From contig JAMFSR010000017.1 in the NCBI GenBank assembly GCA_026225395.1, forward strand, positions 1-64,000: a DNA stretch of 64,000 nt, read 5' to 3'. Below the pieces are notes generated by a model, which did no database searches, was not told the DNA's origin, and saw nothing but the letters and a program-made list of their open reading frames with translations. The position numbers were made by a program, and so were the translations under genes. The DNA comes from Granulicella sapmiensis (lineage in GTDB: Bacteria > Acidobacteriota > Terriglobia > Terriglobales > Acidobacteriaceae). This document shows positions 35,276 to 43,654 of the stretch, in pieces; the first letter of the stretch is position 1, and the number at the start of each line of letters is the position of its first letter.

Positions 35276-36349
35276 TCACAACCCTGCGTACCAGTCGTAG
35301 CCCAGCTTGGTCCAGTAGTCATCGGGCTTCGTATCCATGTACGAAATCAACCCCACACGCTTCAGTTGTTTGTAGCCGTACTTGATCGGCATATGCAGCC
35401 GCAGCGGAGCACCGTGCTCCTGGCCCAGCGGCTCGCCGCCCATCTCGGTCACCAGCAAACTCTGCGGATGCCGCGCCGCTGCCATGTCATAACCACCGTA
35501 GTAGTTGCCATCCGGCGTCTCCATGTACACATAACGAGGGTCGCGCCCGTTTATCTTCTCCGGTGGATACATCTCGATTAAATCGCGCAGCCGCACCCCA
35601 CCCCACTGCGTAATCGAGCTCCATCCTTCAATGCACTTGAACTCCGTAACGAACTCCACCTTGGGCAGCTTCATCAGGTCGGCCATGGTCAGCAGCAACC
35701 CCGGCGTGCCAATGTTCAACGAGCTTGCGGAAGGTCCCGCCTCATCGTCGCCGATGTTGCGCTTACCCGTCTGCTGTTTCACCATCGCTTCAATGTGCGC
35801 TGCCAATGCTGCACCCGCATCGCTATCCACCGCTCCGGCCGGGTTCAGCGCCGAAGCCTTCGAAGCTGCTCCAGTCTTGCTCACTGCACCATTGCCAGGC
35901 GCGCTCTTCACATCGGTCGCCTGCGCACCCTGCGGCGTATCGCCCGCGTACTTGTACTCCCACGCCGTAACGTCCTTCGCATACAACGGCGAGGCTGCCG
36001 CATCACGAACGCCTACCAGCTGCAGCCGCCAGCTGTCCGGCACCAGCTTCTGTTCGAGCCCCACCGTCCCATTCAGCCGCAGCGGCTTTGCCCGGCTCAC
36101 CGGATACGTCGGCGCCAATCCACGCTCGTCGAACACCGCTCGCGCAATCGCAGCATTCGTATTCGTCACATCACGCAGCCCCGCCTGCAGACGCCCAACA
36201 GATTTACTATCGGCAATCCATTGCGACACGCCATAACCGGCCGCGGCCACGGCGCCGCCGACCAGGAAACTGCGCCGCGTCCGCCGCGCACTCTCGCGCT
36301 TCACCGTCTCGGCATCGCCGCTCGCAACGACCTTTTCGCGTTCGCTCAT
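35276..36349 (-). CDS. molybdopterin-dependent oxidoreductase, MsrP / sulfite-oxidase fold, Tat-exported
   Basis: A 357-residue periplasmic enzyme. The leader has a twin-arginine motif (RRTRRSFLVGG, about 22-32) followed by a hydrophobic stretch, fitting Tat export of a folded cofactor enzyme. FKCIEGWSSITQWGGVRLRDL (ends shown: FKCIEGW and RLRDL, about 210-232) contains the Cys that ligates molybdenum in sulfite-oxidase-fold proteins such as MsrP/YedY. The start at 36349 follows the upstream stop by 7 bp. An Ala/Thr/Gly-rich insertion (about 115-185) is not seen in MsrP. MsrP repairs oxidised methionine in periplasmic proteins; the genes upstream encode a cytochrome b and a membrane protein, so a quinol-to-Mo electron path is likely, but the substrate is not proven. 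Confidence 0.8.
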   Translation of the reverse strand: MSEREKVVASGDAETVKRESARRTRRSFLVGGAVAAAGYGVSQWIADSKSVGRLQAGLRDVTNTNAAIARAVFDERGLAPTYPVSRAKPLRLNGTVGLEQKLVPDSWRLQLVGVRDAAASPLYAKDVTAWEYKYAGDTPQGAQATDVKSAPGNGAVSKTGAASKASALNPAGAVDSDAGAALAAHIEAMVKQQTGKRNIGDDEAGPSASSLNIGTPGLLLTMADLMKLPKVEFVTEFKCIEGWSSITQWGGVRLRDLIEMYPPEKINGRDPRYVYMETPDGNYYGGYDMAAARHPQSLLVTEMGGEPLGQEHGAPLRLHMPIKYGYKQLKRVGLISYMDTKPDDYWTKLGYDWYAGL

Positions 36350-36356
36350 AAAAGAA

Positions 36357-37193
36357 CTACGCACTCTCTCCATGCCCTGGATGTTCTCCCGCTTTTTGCG
36401 GAAAGACCAGAATGCAAACAATCATAAGTAATGCAATCACACCTGTCGCCACATATCGGCTCAGGTTCAGCCCGCCGTCCGCGCGCGCCTTCGTCAGCAG
36501 GTCACCCAGTGAAGCCCCCAACGGGCGCGTAAGAATAAACGCGCTCCAGAACAGTACAGTCCGGCTGATCTTCGTAAAGAAGTACAGCAGAGCAATCACC
36601 GCCAGCAGCGCAAAGAACAACCCCACGCCACCCGCAAAACCCGTGCCTTCTGAGGTCCAATCACCCAGCGCCGTTCCCAGCGTATTCGAAAACAAAATCG
36701 TCATCCAGTAAAAGATCTCGGCCTTCGGCGTCGTAATGTTGTTCACCGAAACCGTCCCCACGGAAATCCTCCACACCACCAGCGAAGCAATCACAAGCGC
36801 GAACAGGATCGACGTTCCACCCGGATACCCAATACCCAGCGACCTATCCGCAAAGTCCGCCATCGTCGTCCCGGCAAGCGTTGTGCCGACAATCACTCCC
36901 CAGTAAAGAAACGCATGGAACCGCTTCGCCTTCACCTGCGCCACCACCAGCACAAGGAACGGCACAAACAGAATGACAGTACTCAGCGCATAGCCCAAGT
37001 TCAGCGACATCGACAACATATCGCCGCCCGTCTCACCCAGCGTCGTTGCAAGGATCTTGATGATCCAGAAACCCAGCGTAACTTCCGGCACCTTACTCAA
37101 CGCCGCGTTTACCGTCTCGCCCACGCTGTAACTCTCAGCAGTTCCACCCGCAGCTTCACGCATCCAGAAACCTCGCACCACTCCCTCGCTCAT
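36357..37193 (-). CDS. COG4705-like membrane protein with three internal repeats
   Basis: A 278-residue protein with about eight membrane helices and a strong ribosome site (GGAAGGAGG, 5 nt upstream). It resembles the COG4705 family of membrane-anchored proteins of unknown function. Three related motifs, TLGETGGDM, TLGTALGDW and PLGASLGDL, each at the start of a repeat unit (about residues 45, 170 and 228), show internal repetition, and the polar Gly-Asp within membrane segments suggests ion or proton passage. It sits between the cytochrome b and the molybdopterin enzyme in a tight same-strand group. Role in the redox chain is inferred only from position. Confidence 0.7.
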   Translation of the reverse strand: MSEGVVRGFWMREAAGGTAESYSVGETVNAALSKVPEVTLGFWIIKILATTLGETGGDMLSMSLNLGYALSTVILFVPFLVLVVAQVKAKRFHAFLYWGVIVGTTLAGTTMADFADRSLGIGYPGGTSILFALVIASLVVWRISVGTVSVNNITTPKAEIFYWMTILFSNTLGTALGDWTSEGTGFAGGVGLFFALLAVIALLYFFTKISRTVLFWSAFILTRPLGASLGDLLTKARADGGLNLSRYVATGVIALLMIVCILVFPQKAGEHPGHGESA

Positions 37194-37238
37194 CGCATCC
37201 TCCTTCCTGCAGTCTAAGACTCTCCCATGACAGCACCG

Positions 37239-38045
37239 TCACCCAGCTTCACCCACCGCACCCGTAGGCTCCCCACTCGCTGCATCCACTGCGTGTGTGT
37301 TGACTGGGCCCTGGACCCTCGACCCTGACCCCTGTATCTCGTACCCGCTCACCATCGACCGAAAGTTATTCCACCCCGCCAGCACCACCTGTCCCACATG
37401 GACCAGGAAGAACCCACAGAAGCCCATCGTCAGCCAGAAGTGCAGCCACCGCGCCATCTCATACCCACCCATCAGCGAGGTCAGCCAGTGCGCCTGCGTC
37501 GGCTTATAGATCGCCAACCCCGTCAGCAGCGAGCCTGCTCCCATCAACACAATCGCCGAGTAAGCAATCCGTTGCGCTCCGTTGTACTTACCCTGTTCCG
37601 GCATCCCTCTGCGCCGCGCCGCAGGCACATGCAGGTCATACAACGTCACCCACATCGCATCCACAAAACTCTTCCGCTGCGGCCAAAGCACACGCCACTC
37701 ACCGGACACCGCAAGATAAATCGCATAAGCAATCCCATTCACCGCAAAGATCCACATGAACAGAAAATGCCATCCGAGCCCCGTAGTGATCTGATACGGC
37801 GCATTCAACATCTTCCAGAACCAATCCGGAAACAACCTCACCAGCGTCCAGTGCCCAATCCCAATGCGATACACCTGATGCGCATGTTGATACGGCGGAG
37901 TCGAGTCACCCCAATAAATCAGCAACCCACTCCAGATCATCACCGACAACACCGGAAAGTTCACCCAGTGCATCCACCGGATGGCACGCGGATGCTTCTC
38001 CACTAGCTGCAGCTGTTGTCTATCCTGGATCCGTTCGCCGCTCAT
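37239..38045 (-). CDS. cytochrome b/b6-type (b561-like) membrane subunit
   Basis: A 268-residue protein of the prokaryotic cytochrome b561 / thiosulfate reductase cytochrome b group. Four to five membrane helices are visible; HPRAIRWMHWVNFP (about 19-32) and FLFMW with a preceding His, plus later His residues, would ligate two b hemes. GAGG lies 5 nt upstream of the ATG at 38045. It is the first gene of a same-strand group leading to the COG4705-like protein and the MsrP-like enzyme, and would pass electrons from quinol to that enzyme, replacing the usual MsrQ. The C-terminal ~25 residues are Ser/Gly-rich. Confidence 0.8.
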   Translation of the reverse strand: MSGERIQDRQQLQLVEKHPRAIRWMHWVNFPVLSVMIWSGLLIYWGDSTPPYQHAHQVYRIGIGHWTLVRLFPDWFWKMLNAPYQITTGLGWHFLFMWIFAVNGIAYAIYLAVSGEWRVLWPQRKSFVDAMWVTLYDLHVPAARRRGMPEQGKYNGAQRIAYSAIVLMGAGSLLTGLAIYKPTQAHWLTSLMGGYEMARWLHFWLTMGFCGFFLVHVGQVVLAGWNNFRSMVSGYEIQGSGSRVQGPVNTHAVDAASGEPTGAVGEAG

Positions 38046-38098
38046 CACGACCTCATCAAGACTCTCTACCAACCCGGACGGCAGTGCAAGCGAAAAGA

Positions 38099-38115
38099 AG
38101 AGCGTAGAGGATAGA
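38099..38115. repeat. gene-end repeat family A, left arm
   Basis: AGAGCGTAGAGGATAGA, paired with the inverted arm 38160-38187 across a short spacer that contains a further CGCCCCC / GGGGCC stem. Confidence 0.65.
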
Positions 38116-38159
38116 CAAAACGAAAAACGCCCCCACTGCAAACTTCGCAACAGGGGCCT

Positions 38160-38187
38160 TCTCTACGCTCTACACTCTATCCTCGGC
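38160..38187. repeat. gene-end repeat family A, right arm
   Basis: TCTCTACGCTCTACACTCTA followed by TCCTCGGC, ending next to the stop codon of the aldo/keto reductase gene. The AGAGCGTAGAG / CTCTACGCTCT arms match exactly, including a variant base (C for T) shared by both. Confidence 0.7.
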
Positions 38188-38188
38188 T

Positions 38189-39235
38189 CTATACCGCCCG
38201 CGGATTTCTCTCCTCAAACTGCCGCTGATGCCAGTACGGATACGCCAGCTTCGGATCGCTCGCTGCATCGAGCTTCGCAATCTGCTCCGGAGTCAGCTTC
38301 CATCCGGTCGCATCCAGGTTTGCCCTCAACTGCTTCTCATCGCGAGCCCCAATCACCAGCGTCGAAACCGTCGGCCTGCGCAGCAACCAGTTCAGCGCGA
38401 TCTGCGGCACGGTCTTTCCCGTCTCCTTCGCGACCTCATCGATTGCGTCGACGACCTTGTACACGTACTCATCCTCCGGCAGCGGCCCATTGTCCACAAC
38501 GCTCTTGTTCTGCAACCGGCTGCCTTCCGGCAACGGCTGTCCACGGCGAATCTTCCCCGTCAACCGTCCCCATCCCAGCGGCGACCAAACCAGCGCACCC
38601 ACACCCTGGTCCAGCGCCAGCGGCATCAACTCCCACTCATAATCGCGCCCCACCAGCGAGTAATACACCTGGTGCCCAACATACTTCGCCCATCCATAAC
38701 GCTCGCTTACACTCAGCGACTTCATCAAATGCCAGCCCGAAAAATTCGAGCACGCAATGTAACGCACCTTACCCGCACGCACCATCGTGTTCAGCGTATC
38801 CAGCGTCTCTTCCACCGGCGTCGTCGCGTCAAACGCATGCAGGTGATACACGTCGATGTAATCCGTCCCCAACCGCTTCAGCGAAGCATCCAGCGCATTC
38901 AATAGGTGATACCGCGACGACCCAACTTGGTTCGGCCCCTTCAACACTCCCTGCCGAAACGTAGCTTTGGTAGAAATCAAAACATCTTCACGCTTCAGGT
39001 GCGAAATCGCTTTACCCAACATCGTCTCGCTCGCGCCATCGGAGTACACATCGGCAGTATCGAAGAAATTGCAACCCGCTTCCATGCACACGTCGATCAA
39101 CTTCTTCGCTTCATCCTGCGAGGTTTCGCCCCACGCTTTAAAAAACTCATTTCCGGCGCCAAAGGTTCCCGTTCCAAAGCAAAGCTCCGGAACCTTCAGT
39201 CCCGATCGTCCAAGGCTGCGATATTCCATCGACAC
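38189..39235 (-). CDS. aldo/keto reductase
   Basis: A 348-residue cytosolic TIM-barrel NADPH-dependent reductase. The catalytic tetrad is present in order: Asp and Tyr in FFDTADVYSDGASE (about 57-70), Lys in ISTKATF (about 88-94) and His in VYHLHAFD (about 128-135). QNKSV-type and TLVIGARDEKQL segments near the C-terminus fit the cofactor site of the general stress 69 / YajO-like group. AGGGAG is 8 nt upstream of the ATG. The substrate is unknown; enzymes of this group reduce small aldehydes and ketones. Confidence 0.9.
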   Translation of the reverse strand: MSMEYRSLGRSGLKVPELCFGTGTFGAGNEFFKAWGETSQDEAKKLIDVCMEAGCNFFDTADVYSDGASETMLGKAISHLKREDVLISTKATFRQGVLKGPNQVGSSRYHLLNALDASLKRLGTDYIDVYHLHAFDATTPVEETLDTLNTMVRAGKVRYIACSNFSGWHLMKSLSVSERYGWAKYVGHQVYYSLVGRDYEWELMPLALDQGVGALVWSPLGWGRLTGKIRRGQPLPEGSRLQNKSVVDNGPLPEDEYVYKVVDAIDEVAKETGKTVPQIALNWLLRRPTVSTLVIGARDEKQLRANLDATGWKLTPEQIAKLDAASDPKLAYPYWHQRQFEERNPRAV

Positions 39236-39324
39236 ACTCCCTATTGCTGTTATTGCATGGTCTTATCTTGTTGTCATCCCCGAAGGGGATTTGCTTCTTG
39301 ACCGCGCGGCACAATATGCCAACG

Positions 39325-40071
39325 TTACTTTGGATGCTGTATTCCGCCCACCGGACTCTCCGAAAACTGCCTACTCAAACCAATCTTCACCGCAGCTTCA
39401 TTCAAGGCCTTCTGTGTCCGAAAGAATAACTGATCCCGGTTCGACCCCGGATAAAACCGCACAACAATCTCCCCGCTCTGCTCTACGGCGTCATTCTTGC
39501 CATCATGAAACGGATACCCAAGATCCTGCAACAGATGCAGCGATCCCTCATCCCCACTCGGATTGCCATCATCCGCCACAATCGCAAACACCGCACGCCG
39601 CGTCCGCGTCGAATACACCGCAACAAAATCCCCCAGCCGCGCCCCACGCTTCTTCGCTTCATCGCCCAGCACCACGTAGTTGATCTTCGAAGCATCCACA
39701 TACCGCAGCACATCCCGCTCCTCGGTGCGAGCCTTATCCGTATAAGCGGTCTGCGAAATGTAATACCCCGGAGCCGGATCATGCGGCCCCTGCACAATAG
39801 GCACCTTCGGATGGTCATCATCCGTTAGATACCCAACGATCGGCGCCCACGGCCTTCCGCGATAGTGCGCATTCTTCAGATAGTCCAGCGTCGGCTTATC
39901 CTTCGGCCCATACGCCGTCGGCGCACCATCGACATCCACATCCATCCTCTTGCGCAAAATCTCAAACGAGACAAACGAAGGATGCGCGCCCCGCGCACAC
40001 GCCATCACACTGCATCCCGCAATGGCAAGACCCAGCGCGACAATCGCACAATATCTCCGCAAACAACTCAC
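39325..40071 (-). CDS. GH75-like (chitosanase family) lipoprotein
   Basis: A 248-residue exported protein; the leader ends LAIAGC, a possible lipobox. The chain contains MDVDVDGAPTAYGP (about 43-56), YYISQTAY, a DASKINYVVL segment and GDFVAVYSTRTRRAVFAIVADDGN leading to GDEGSLHLLQDLG (shown by segments), a pattern I recognise from glycoside hydrolase family 75 chitosanase-like proteins, with Asp and Glu residues in the right type of positions. It may hydrolyse chitosan or a related glycan, or be a non-catalytic relative. It stands alone between the aldo/keto reductase and MBL genes. Confidence 0.6.
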   Translation of the reverse strand: MSCLRRYCAIVALGLAIAGCSVMACARGAHPSFVSFEILRKRMDVDVDGAPTAYGPKDKPTLDYLKNAHYRGRPWAPIVGYLTDDDHPKVPIVQGPHDPAPGYYISQTAYTDKARTEERDVLRYVDASKINYVVLGDEAKKRGARLGDFVAVYSTRTRRAVFAIVADDGNPSGDEGSLHLLQDLGYPFHDGKNDAVEQSGEIVVRFYPGSNRDQLFFRTQKALNEAAVKIGLSRQFSESPVGGIQHPK

Positions 40072-40122
40072 ACCAAGTTAGACGCTCCACCCAGGCTCTA
40101 CAGACGCACCAAGCATCCGACT

Positions 40123-40164
40123 CCTAAAACCTAAAACCTAAAACCTAAAACCTAAAACCTAAAA
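40123..40164. repeat. (CCTAAAA)6 heptamer array, repeat family B
   Basis: Six perfect tandem CCTAAAA units, then CCTGCT. The array overlaps the last codons of the MBL-fold gene, whose stop codon lies inside it. Confidence 0.9.
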
Positions 40165-41139
40165 CCTGCTCTGCGGCCCATACAACTCCGGCAGCGGACT
40201 CTCCACAAGCTTCATCTCCACCGTCTTCCCCACCGCAATCCGCATATAATCTTCCCCTATCAGCAGCGGCCCTTTATACCCAGCGTCCCGCGTTCGCTTC
40301 ACGATCACCGCATCTCCCGCCGCACCGGGCAAACCCTTCTTCACAAAGTGCGAATAAACCGCCAACCGCGGTTTCGTCTCCTCAAACAACCGCGCCGCCT
40401 GCTCCGGCAACAACAGCTTCGCCATCACCGGCCTCCACTGCGTCGACCTCTCCAGCTCCGGCGTCCCGGCCACCACATTCGACACCAGCACATCCACACC
40501 TTTCGCCGCGTCCACCAACTCCGGCCCATACGTGCAGTCACCTGTAAGAAACACCGCGCGCTTACCCGCCTGCACGCGATACCCAAACGCCGGATTCCCA
40601 TCCGCATGTTCCACACTCACTGCGCTCACCGTCACGCCATCCTGCGCATACACCACACCCGCCCGAATCTCATGCACAACAATGTCTAGGTCTTCCCGCT
40701 TGAACTTCGCATTCGCGCGATGCTCCACATCATGCGCATACATCAGCCTCATGCCATCGACCATTGTCTGCGTCCCCACCGGCCCCCATACTTCAAGCTT
40801 CGCCGTTCGTCCGAGCAAGAACCACGGCGTAATCCAAAGATCCGGCAACCCAGAAATATGATCGCTATGCAGATGCGTCAGGAACACATGCGTCACCGTT
40901 TGCGGCCACACCCGCGACTTGTAAAGCCCATCCAGCGCACCCCAACCCACATCGAATAACAGCTTCTGTCCATCAGTCTCCACCAGCGTAGAAATCCCCG
41001 CCCGCTCCGCGGTAATCTCCGGCCCACCTGTTCCCACCAGCGTCACCACCATGTCATCGCTAACAACTTGCGCCGCCACAGGCATCGCAACGCAGCATGC
41101 GATCGCAACACAGCAGATCAGATACGCAAACCTCTTCAT
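40159..41139 (-). CDS. exported MBL-fold metallo-hydrolase
   Basis: A 326-residue protein with a signal peptide (MKRFAYLICC, cleavage after VAAQ) and a metallo-beta-lactamase fold. HLHSDHISG (about 88-96) is the zinc-binding HxHxDH motif, with GDCTYGPE and a later SHF segment completing the site; the layout is closest to ribonuclease Z/arylsulfatase-like exported hydrolases. AGAGGG precedes the ATG at 41139. The final residues Ser-Arg-Phe and the stop are encoded by a family B repeat (AGCAGGTTTTAG), so the C-terminus may have been replaced by repeat insertion. The substrate is unknown. Confidence 0.85.
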   Translation of the reverse strand: MKRFAYLICCVAIACCVAMPVAAQVVSDDMVVTLVGTGGPEITAERAGISTLVETDGQKLLFDVGWGALDGLYKSRVWPQTVTHVFLTHLHSDHISGLPDLWITPWFLLGRTAKLEVWGPVGTQTMVDGMRLMYAHDVEHRANAKFKREDLDIVVHEIRAGVVYAQDGVTVSAVSVEHADGNPAFGYRVQAGKRAVFLTGDCTYGPELVDAAKGVDVLVSNVVAGTPELERSTQWRPVMAKLLLPEQAARLFEETKPRLAVYSHFVKKGLPGAAGDAVIVKRTRDAGYKGPLLIGEDYMRIAVGKTVEMKLVESPLPELYGPQSRF

Positions 41140-41152
41140 GTACTGCAACCCT

Positions 41153-41563
41153 CTAAAAGAACAACTCCGGAGAAACCTGGAACCTTTCACTCAGCCGCCG
41201 AATATGTTCCTTGTTCAGCTCGCGTTTACCGTGCATCACCTCAGACACAATGCTCGCCGTGCCAAACACATCCACCATGTCCTTCTGCTTCAATCCTTGC
41301 TGCTCCATTAGAAAAGCCACCATCTCCACCGGCGAACACTTCGGCAGCGCATACTGCTTCTCTTCAAAGTCCTCGATCAGCAACGTTAGAAGCTCAGCCA
41401 GATCGCGTTCCGCCCTGTTCCATCGCGACTGCCGCTTGTCGAGCGCGTACAACGCCTCGATAAAGCTTTCATTCTCCGCCTCCGTCTTAATCACCCGCGG
41501 AGGGATTTTTGTCAGCAACGCCGCATAAGCCGGATTCACTGCAACTGCGCTCATAGCTTCCAT
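41153..41563 (-). CDS. higA: HigA-like antitoxin, XRE helix-turn-helix
   Basis: A 136-residue DNA-binding antitoxin. The C-terminal helix-turn-helix (about 78-130) has MEQQGLKQKDMVDVFGTASIVSEVMHGKREL (segments KQKDMVDVFG and SEVMHGKREL), typical of HigA; the N-terminal part (about 1-70) contains the helical RWNRAERDLAELLTLLIEDFE region that usually binds the toxin. It overlaps the end of higB by 13 bp and follows it on the same strand, the usual toxin-first order of HigBA. It should neutralise HigB and bind the palindrome at 41851-41865 to repress its own operon. Confidence 0.85.
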   Translation of the reverse strand: MEAMSAVAVNPAYAALLTKIPPRVIKTEAENESFIEALYALDKRQSRWNRAERDLAELLTLLIEDFEEKQYALPKCSPVEMVAFLMEQQGLKQKDMVDVFGTASIVSEVMHGKRELNKEHIRRLSERFQVSPELFF

Positions 41564-41832
41564 CCTTCCTTGTCATACATCGCATGCGTAAGAACGTGCC
41601 GAATGTACAAACGCCCCGCACCATAATTGATTTCCGCAATCAACCGGAACGTATTCCCTTTGATGTTGAAGACCGTAACCTTTCCAACAACGTCAGCCGA
41701 TGCAAAAACACTTCTAACATCCTGCAGCGTTTGCCACTCGGCCTTCTTCACAATGCGATACCACGCATCCAATGGTGCAGCAAGCTCCGCATGCGCCTTG
41801 GCTGCTTCCAACGATCGGTTCCGGCTAATCAC
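41551..41832 (-). CDS. higB: HigB-like mRNA interferase toxin
   Basis: A 93-residue toxin of the HigB/RelE superfamily: AWYRIVKKAEWQTLQDVRSVF, VFNIKGNTFRLIAEINYGAGRLYIRHVLTHAMYD (segments FNIKGNTFRLI and YIRHVLTHAMYD) match ribosome-dependent HigB nucleases that cut mRNA. The start is taken as the GTG at 41830-41832, which has AAGGAG 5 nt upstream; another GTG two codons earlier lies inside that ribosome site. The gene overlaps higA. Its promoter region contains the perfect inverted repeat at 41851-41865. Confidence 0.85.
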   Translation of the reverse strand: MISRNRSLEAAKAHAELAAPLDAWYRIVKKAEWQTLQDVRSVFASADVVGKVTVFNIKGNTFRLIAEINYGAGRLYIRHVLTHAMYDKEGWKL

Positions 41833-41850
41833 ATGCACTCCTTTATAATA

Positions 41851-41865
41851 TTCGCAAATTGCGAA
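41851..41865. promoter_or_regulatory. HigA operator / higBA promoter
   Basis: Perfect inverted repeat TTCGCAA-A-TTGCGAA. On the minus strand it lies between a TTGAGT (-35-like) and a TATAAA (-10-like, 17-nt spacing), directly upstream of the higB ribosome site, so a bound dimer would block RNA polymerase. It is also 23 bp from the divergent DUF72 start. Confidence 0.7.
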
Positions 41866-41888
41866 CTCAACAAGAAGCATCGAAACCC

Positions 41889-42620
41889 ATGAAGAACATC
41901 CGCATCGGCACCACCGCCTGGACACTCCCCAAACAACACGCCCACCACTTCCCAGCGGAAGGTTCACACCTCATCCGCTACACCCAGCGCCTTAACAGCG
42001 TCGAAATCAACTCCAGCTTCCATCGCCCGCACATGCTTAAAACCTGGCAACGCTGGGCCGCCACCACGCCACCTGATTTCAAGTTCGCCGTAAAAATTCC
42101 CAAGACGATCACGCATCAAGCCAAGCTCATCAATACCGGCGCACTGCTGCAAGCCTTCCTCGACCAGGTCAACGGCCTCGGCGAAAAACTCGGCCCACTC
42201 CTCATCCAGCTTCCGCCCAAGCTAGCCTTTGACGAAGGCATTGCCCACGAGTTTCTCACCACCTTCCGCGAGCTCCACACCTCACAAGCTGTCCTCGAGC
42301 CCCGTCACCCCAGCTGGTTTACGCCCACAGTCGACCGCCTCCTCCGCGACTTCGAAATCTCCCGCGTAGCCGCCGATCCTCCCAAAGGCTCCACGCTTGC
42401 GGCCAACCCCGCAGGCTGGCAGCCGCTTCGCTACTTCCGCCTCCATGGTTCACCCCGCACCTATTACTCCGACTACACCGACGCCTTCCTCAAAGACTTC
42501 GCCAGGCAGCTCCAGGAAGAAACACCCCGCATCACCAAAGAAACCTGGGTCATCTTCGACAACACCGCCCTCGGCCACGGCACAGCCAACGCACTTACAC
42601 TCAAGCAGCTATTCGCATAG
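41889..42620 (+). CDS. DUF72 domain protein
   Basis: A 243-residue TIM-barrel-like protein: IRIGTTAWTLPKQHAHHFP (start), RLNSVEINSSFHRP, DFKFAVKIPKTITH, LLIQLPPKLAFD, EPRHPSWF and YFRLHGSPRTYYSDY, GTANALTLK follow the full DUF72 (YecE-like) pattern in order. The biochemical role of the family is unsettled. The start at 41889 (MKNIRIG) is favoured over the open frame from 41859. It is divergent from higBA, with the operator in the shared 56 bp. Confidence 0.85.
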   Translation: MKNIRIGTTAWTLPKQHAHHFPAEGSHLIRYTQRLNSVEINSSFHRPHMLKTWQRWAATTPPDFKFAVKIPKTITHQAKLINTGALLQAFLDQVNGLGEKLGPLLIQLPPKLAFDEGIAHEFLTTFRELHTSQAVLEPRHPSWFTPTVDRLLRDFEISRVAADPPKGSTLAANPAGWQPLRYFRLHGSPRTYYSDYTDAFLKDFARQLQEETPRITKETWVIFDNTALGHGTANALTLKQLFA

Positions 42621-42640
42621 CCGCCATCAGGGGCGAACGT

Positions 42641-43519
42641 TTACTCCGTCGTATAGTTCATGCTGAAATCCGTGTCCGCATTCACAGCCACTCCATCACT
42701 CGTCGCCGGTTCAAAGTGATACTGCGACACTGCTGTCAACGTCGCTTCATCCAGCCCCGCGCCAACCGCCTGCACCACCTGGAACCCCACCGCAATGCCA
42801 TGCTTGCTCACCGTAAAGTGAACCCTGCTCACACCGCTTACGCCAAGCTCGGCAGCCTCCCGCGTAAAAGGGGGCGGAGTTCTATCAAGCACCTTGATCG
42901 GGACAAAGTCACCCCGCATGGCTTCCTCCGACTCTGGCGCAAGGCTCCGCTCTTTCACGCAAGCCTCCACCGTGCTCTTCGCTTCATCCGGTCTAAGACT
43001 CTTCGCAAAGTATCCATCGGCATAGCACCTCCAGTACTTCGGCACCGATCCGGACAAGTCCGCAAACCCATCTGCGAAGATGGCCTTCAAAGCCGCCTCA
43101 TAGCTGCCGGTGCCATCGCCGCGTACGGTAATTGTGACGTCTTCCGTGGCCTTGAAATTCTTCGCATCGCCACTCCGCAACGACGGAAAGATACGCGTCC
43201 GGCTCACAATCACCTGTCGCTGCAGACGGCCTTCGCCATCCGCAACCAGGGCCACGCGCCGCCCATGGATCGAGAGCCGCTTGTTGTCCACATCAACATG
43301 CTGCACATCGATCCCGCTAAGAGTTAGCGGCCCTGCCTTCACATCGCCAACAGGCCGGCCCTCCGCATCGAACTCCAGCTTGTCGCCTGTCCACTGTCCA
43401 CGCAGATACAGCGGTTCACCCACCATCGTTTTCGGCGCAACGGTTTGCCCTCGTGCGGAAGGACCGAAGAGAAGACAAAGAACAGCCAGGGTCCATTGAA
43501 ATTGCTGAATGCGACGCAT
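42641..43519 (-). CDS. exported protein with TonB-like C-terminal domain
   Basis: A 292-residue protein with a signal peptide (from ATG 43519, ending SARGQ). The middle region (about 40-200) is unassigned, with several beta-strands. The C-terminal ~85 residues (GVSGVSRVHFTVSKHGIAVGFQVVQAVGAGLDEATLTAVSQYHFEPA, seen in segments RVHFTVSKHG, GAGLDEATLTAV and YHFEPAT) are the conserved TonB C-terminal fold, without any TonB N-terminal anchor. It may act in the periplasm in energy transfer or in receptor regulation, but may equally be a stand-alone domain. It ends 20 bp from the DUF72 stop. Confidence 0.75.
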   Translation of the reverse strand: MRRIQQFQWTLAVLCLLFGPSARGQTVAPKTMVGEPLYLRGQWTGDKLEFDAEGRPVGDVKAGPLTLSGIDVQHVDVDNKRLSIHGRRVALVADGEGRLQRQVIVSRTRIFPSLRSGDAKNFKATEDVTITVRGDGTGSYEAALKAIFADGFADLSGSVPKYWRCYADGYFAKSLRPDEAKSTVEACVKERSLAPESEEAMRGDFVPIKVLDRTPPPFTREAAELGVSGVSRVHFTVSKHGIAVGFQVVQAVGAGLDEATLTAVSQYHFEPATSDGVAVNADTDFSMNYTTE

Positions 43520-43654
43520 CCACAGCTCCGTTGTGCGTGAGAGATACGACGATCTTAGCGAAACTTGCAGACAGGCACAAAAGGCAGGCACTCCCATGCC
43601 GCTCTCTATCGACGCGTCCTCTTACTGCGCCGCCTCAGCCTTCACCCACGCATC

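Noticed and set aside
40123-40164. CRISPR-like tandem repeats
   Set aside because: Units are contiguous 7-mers with no spacers, so it is a microsatellite.
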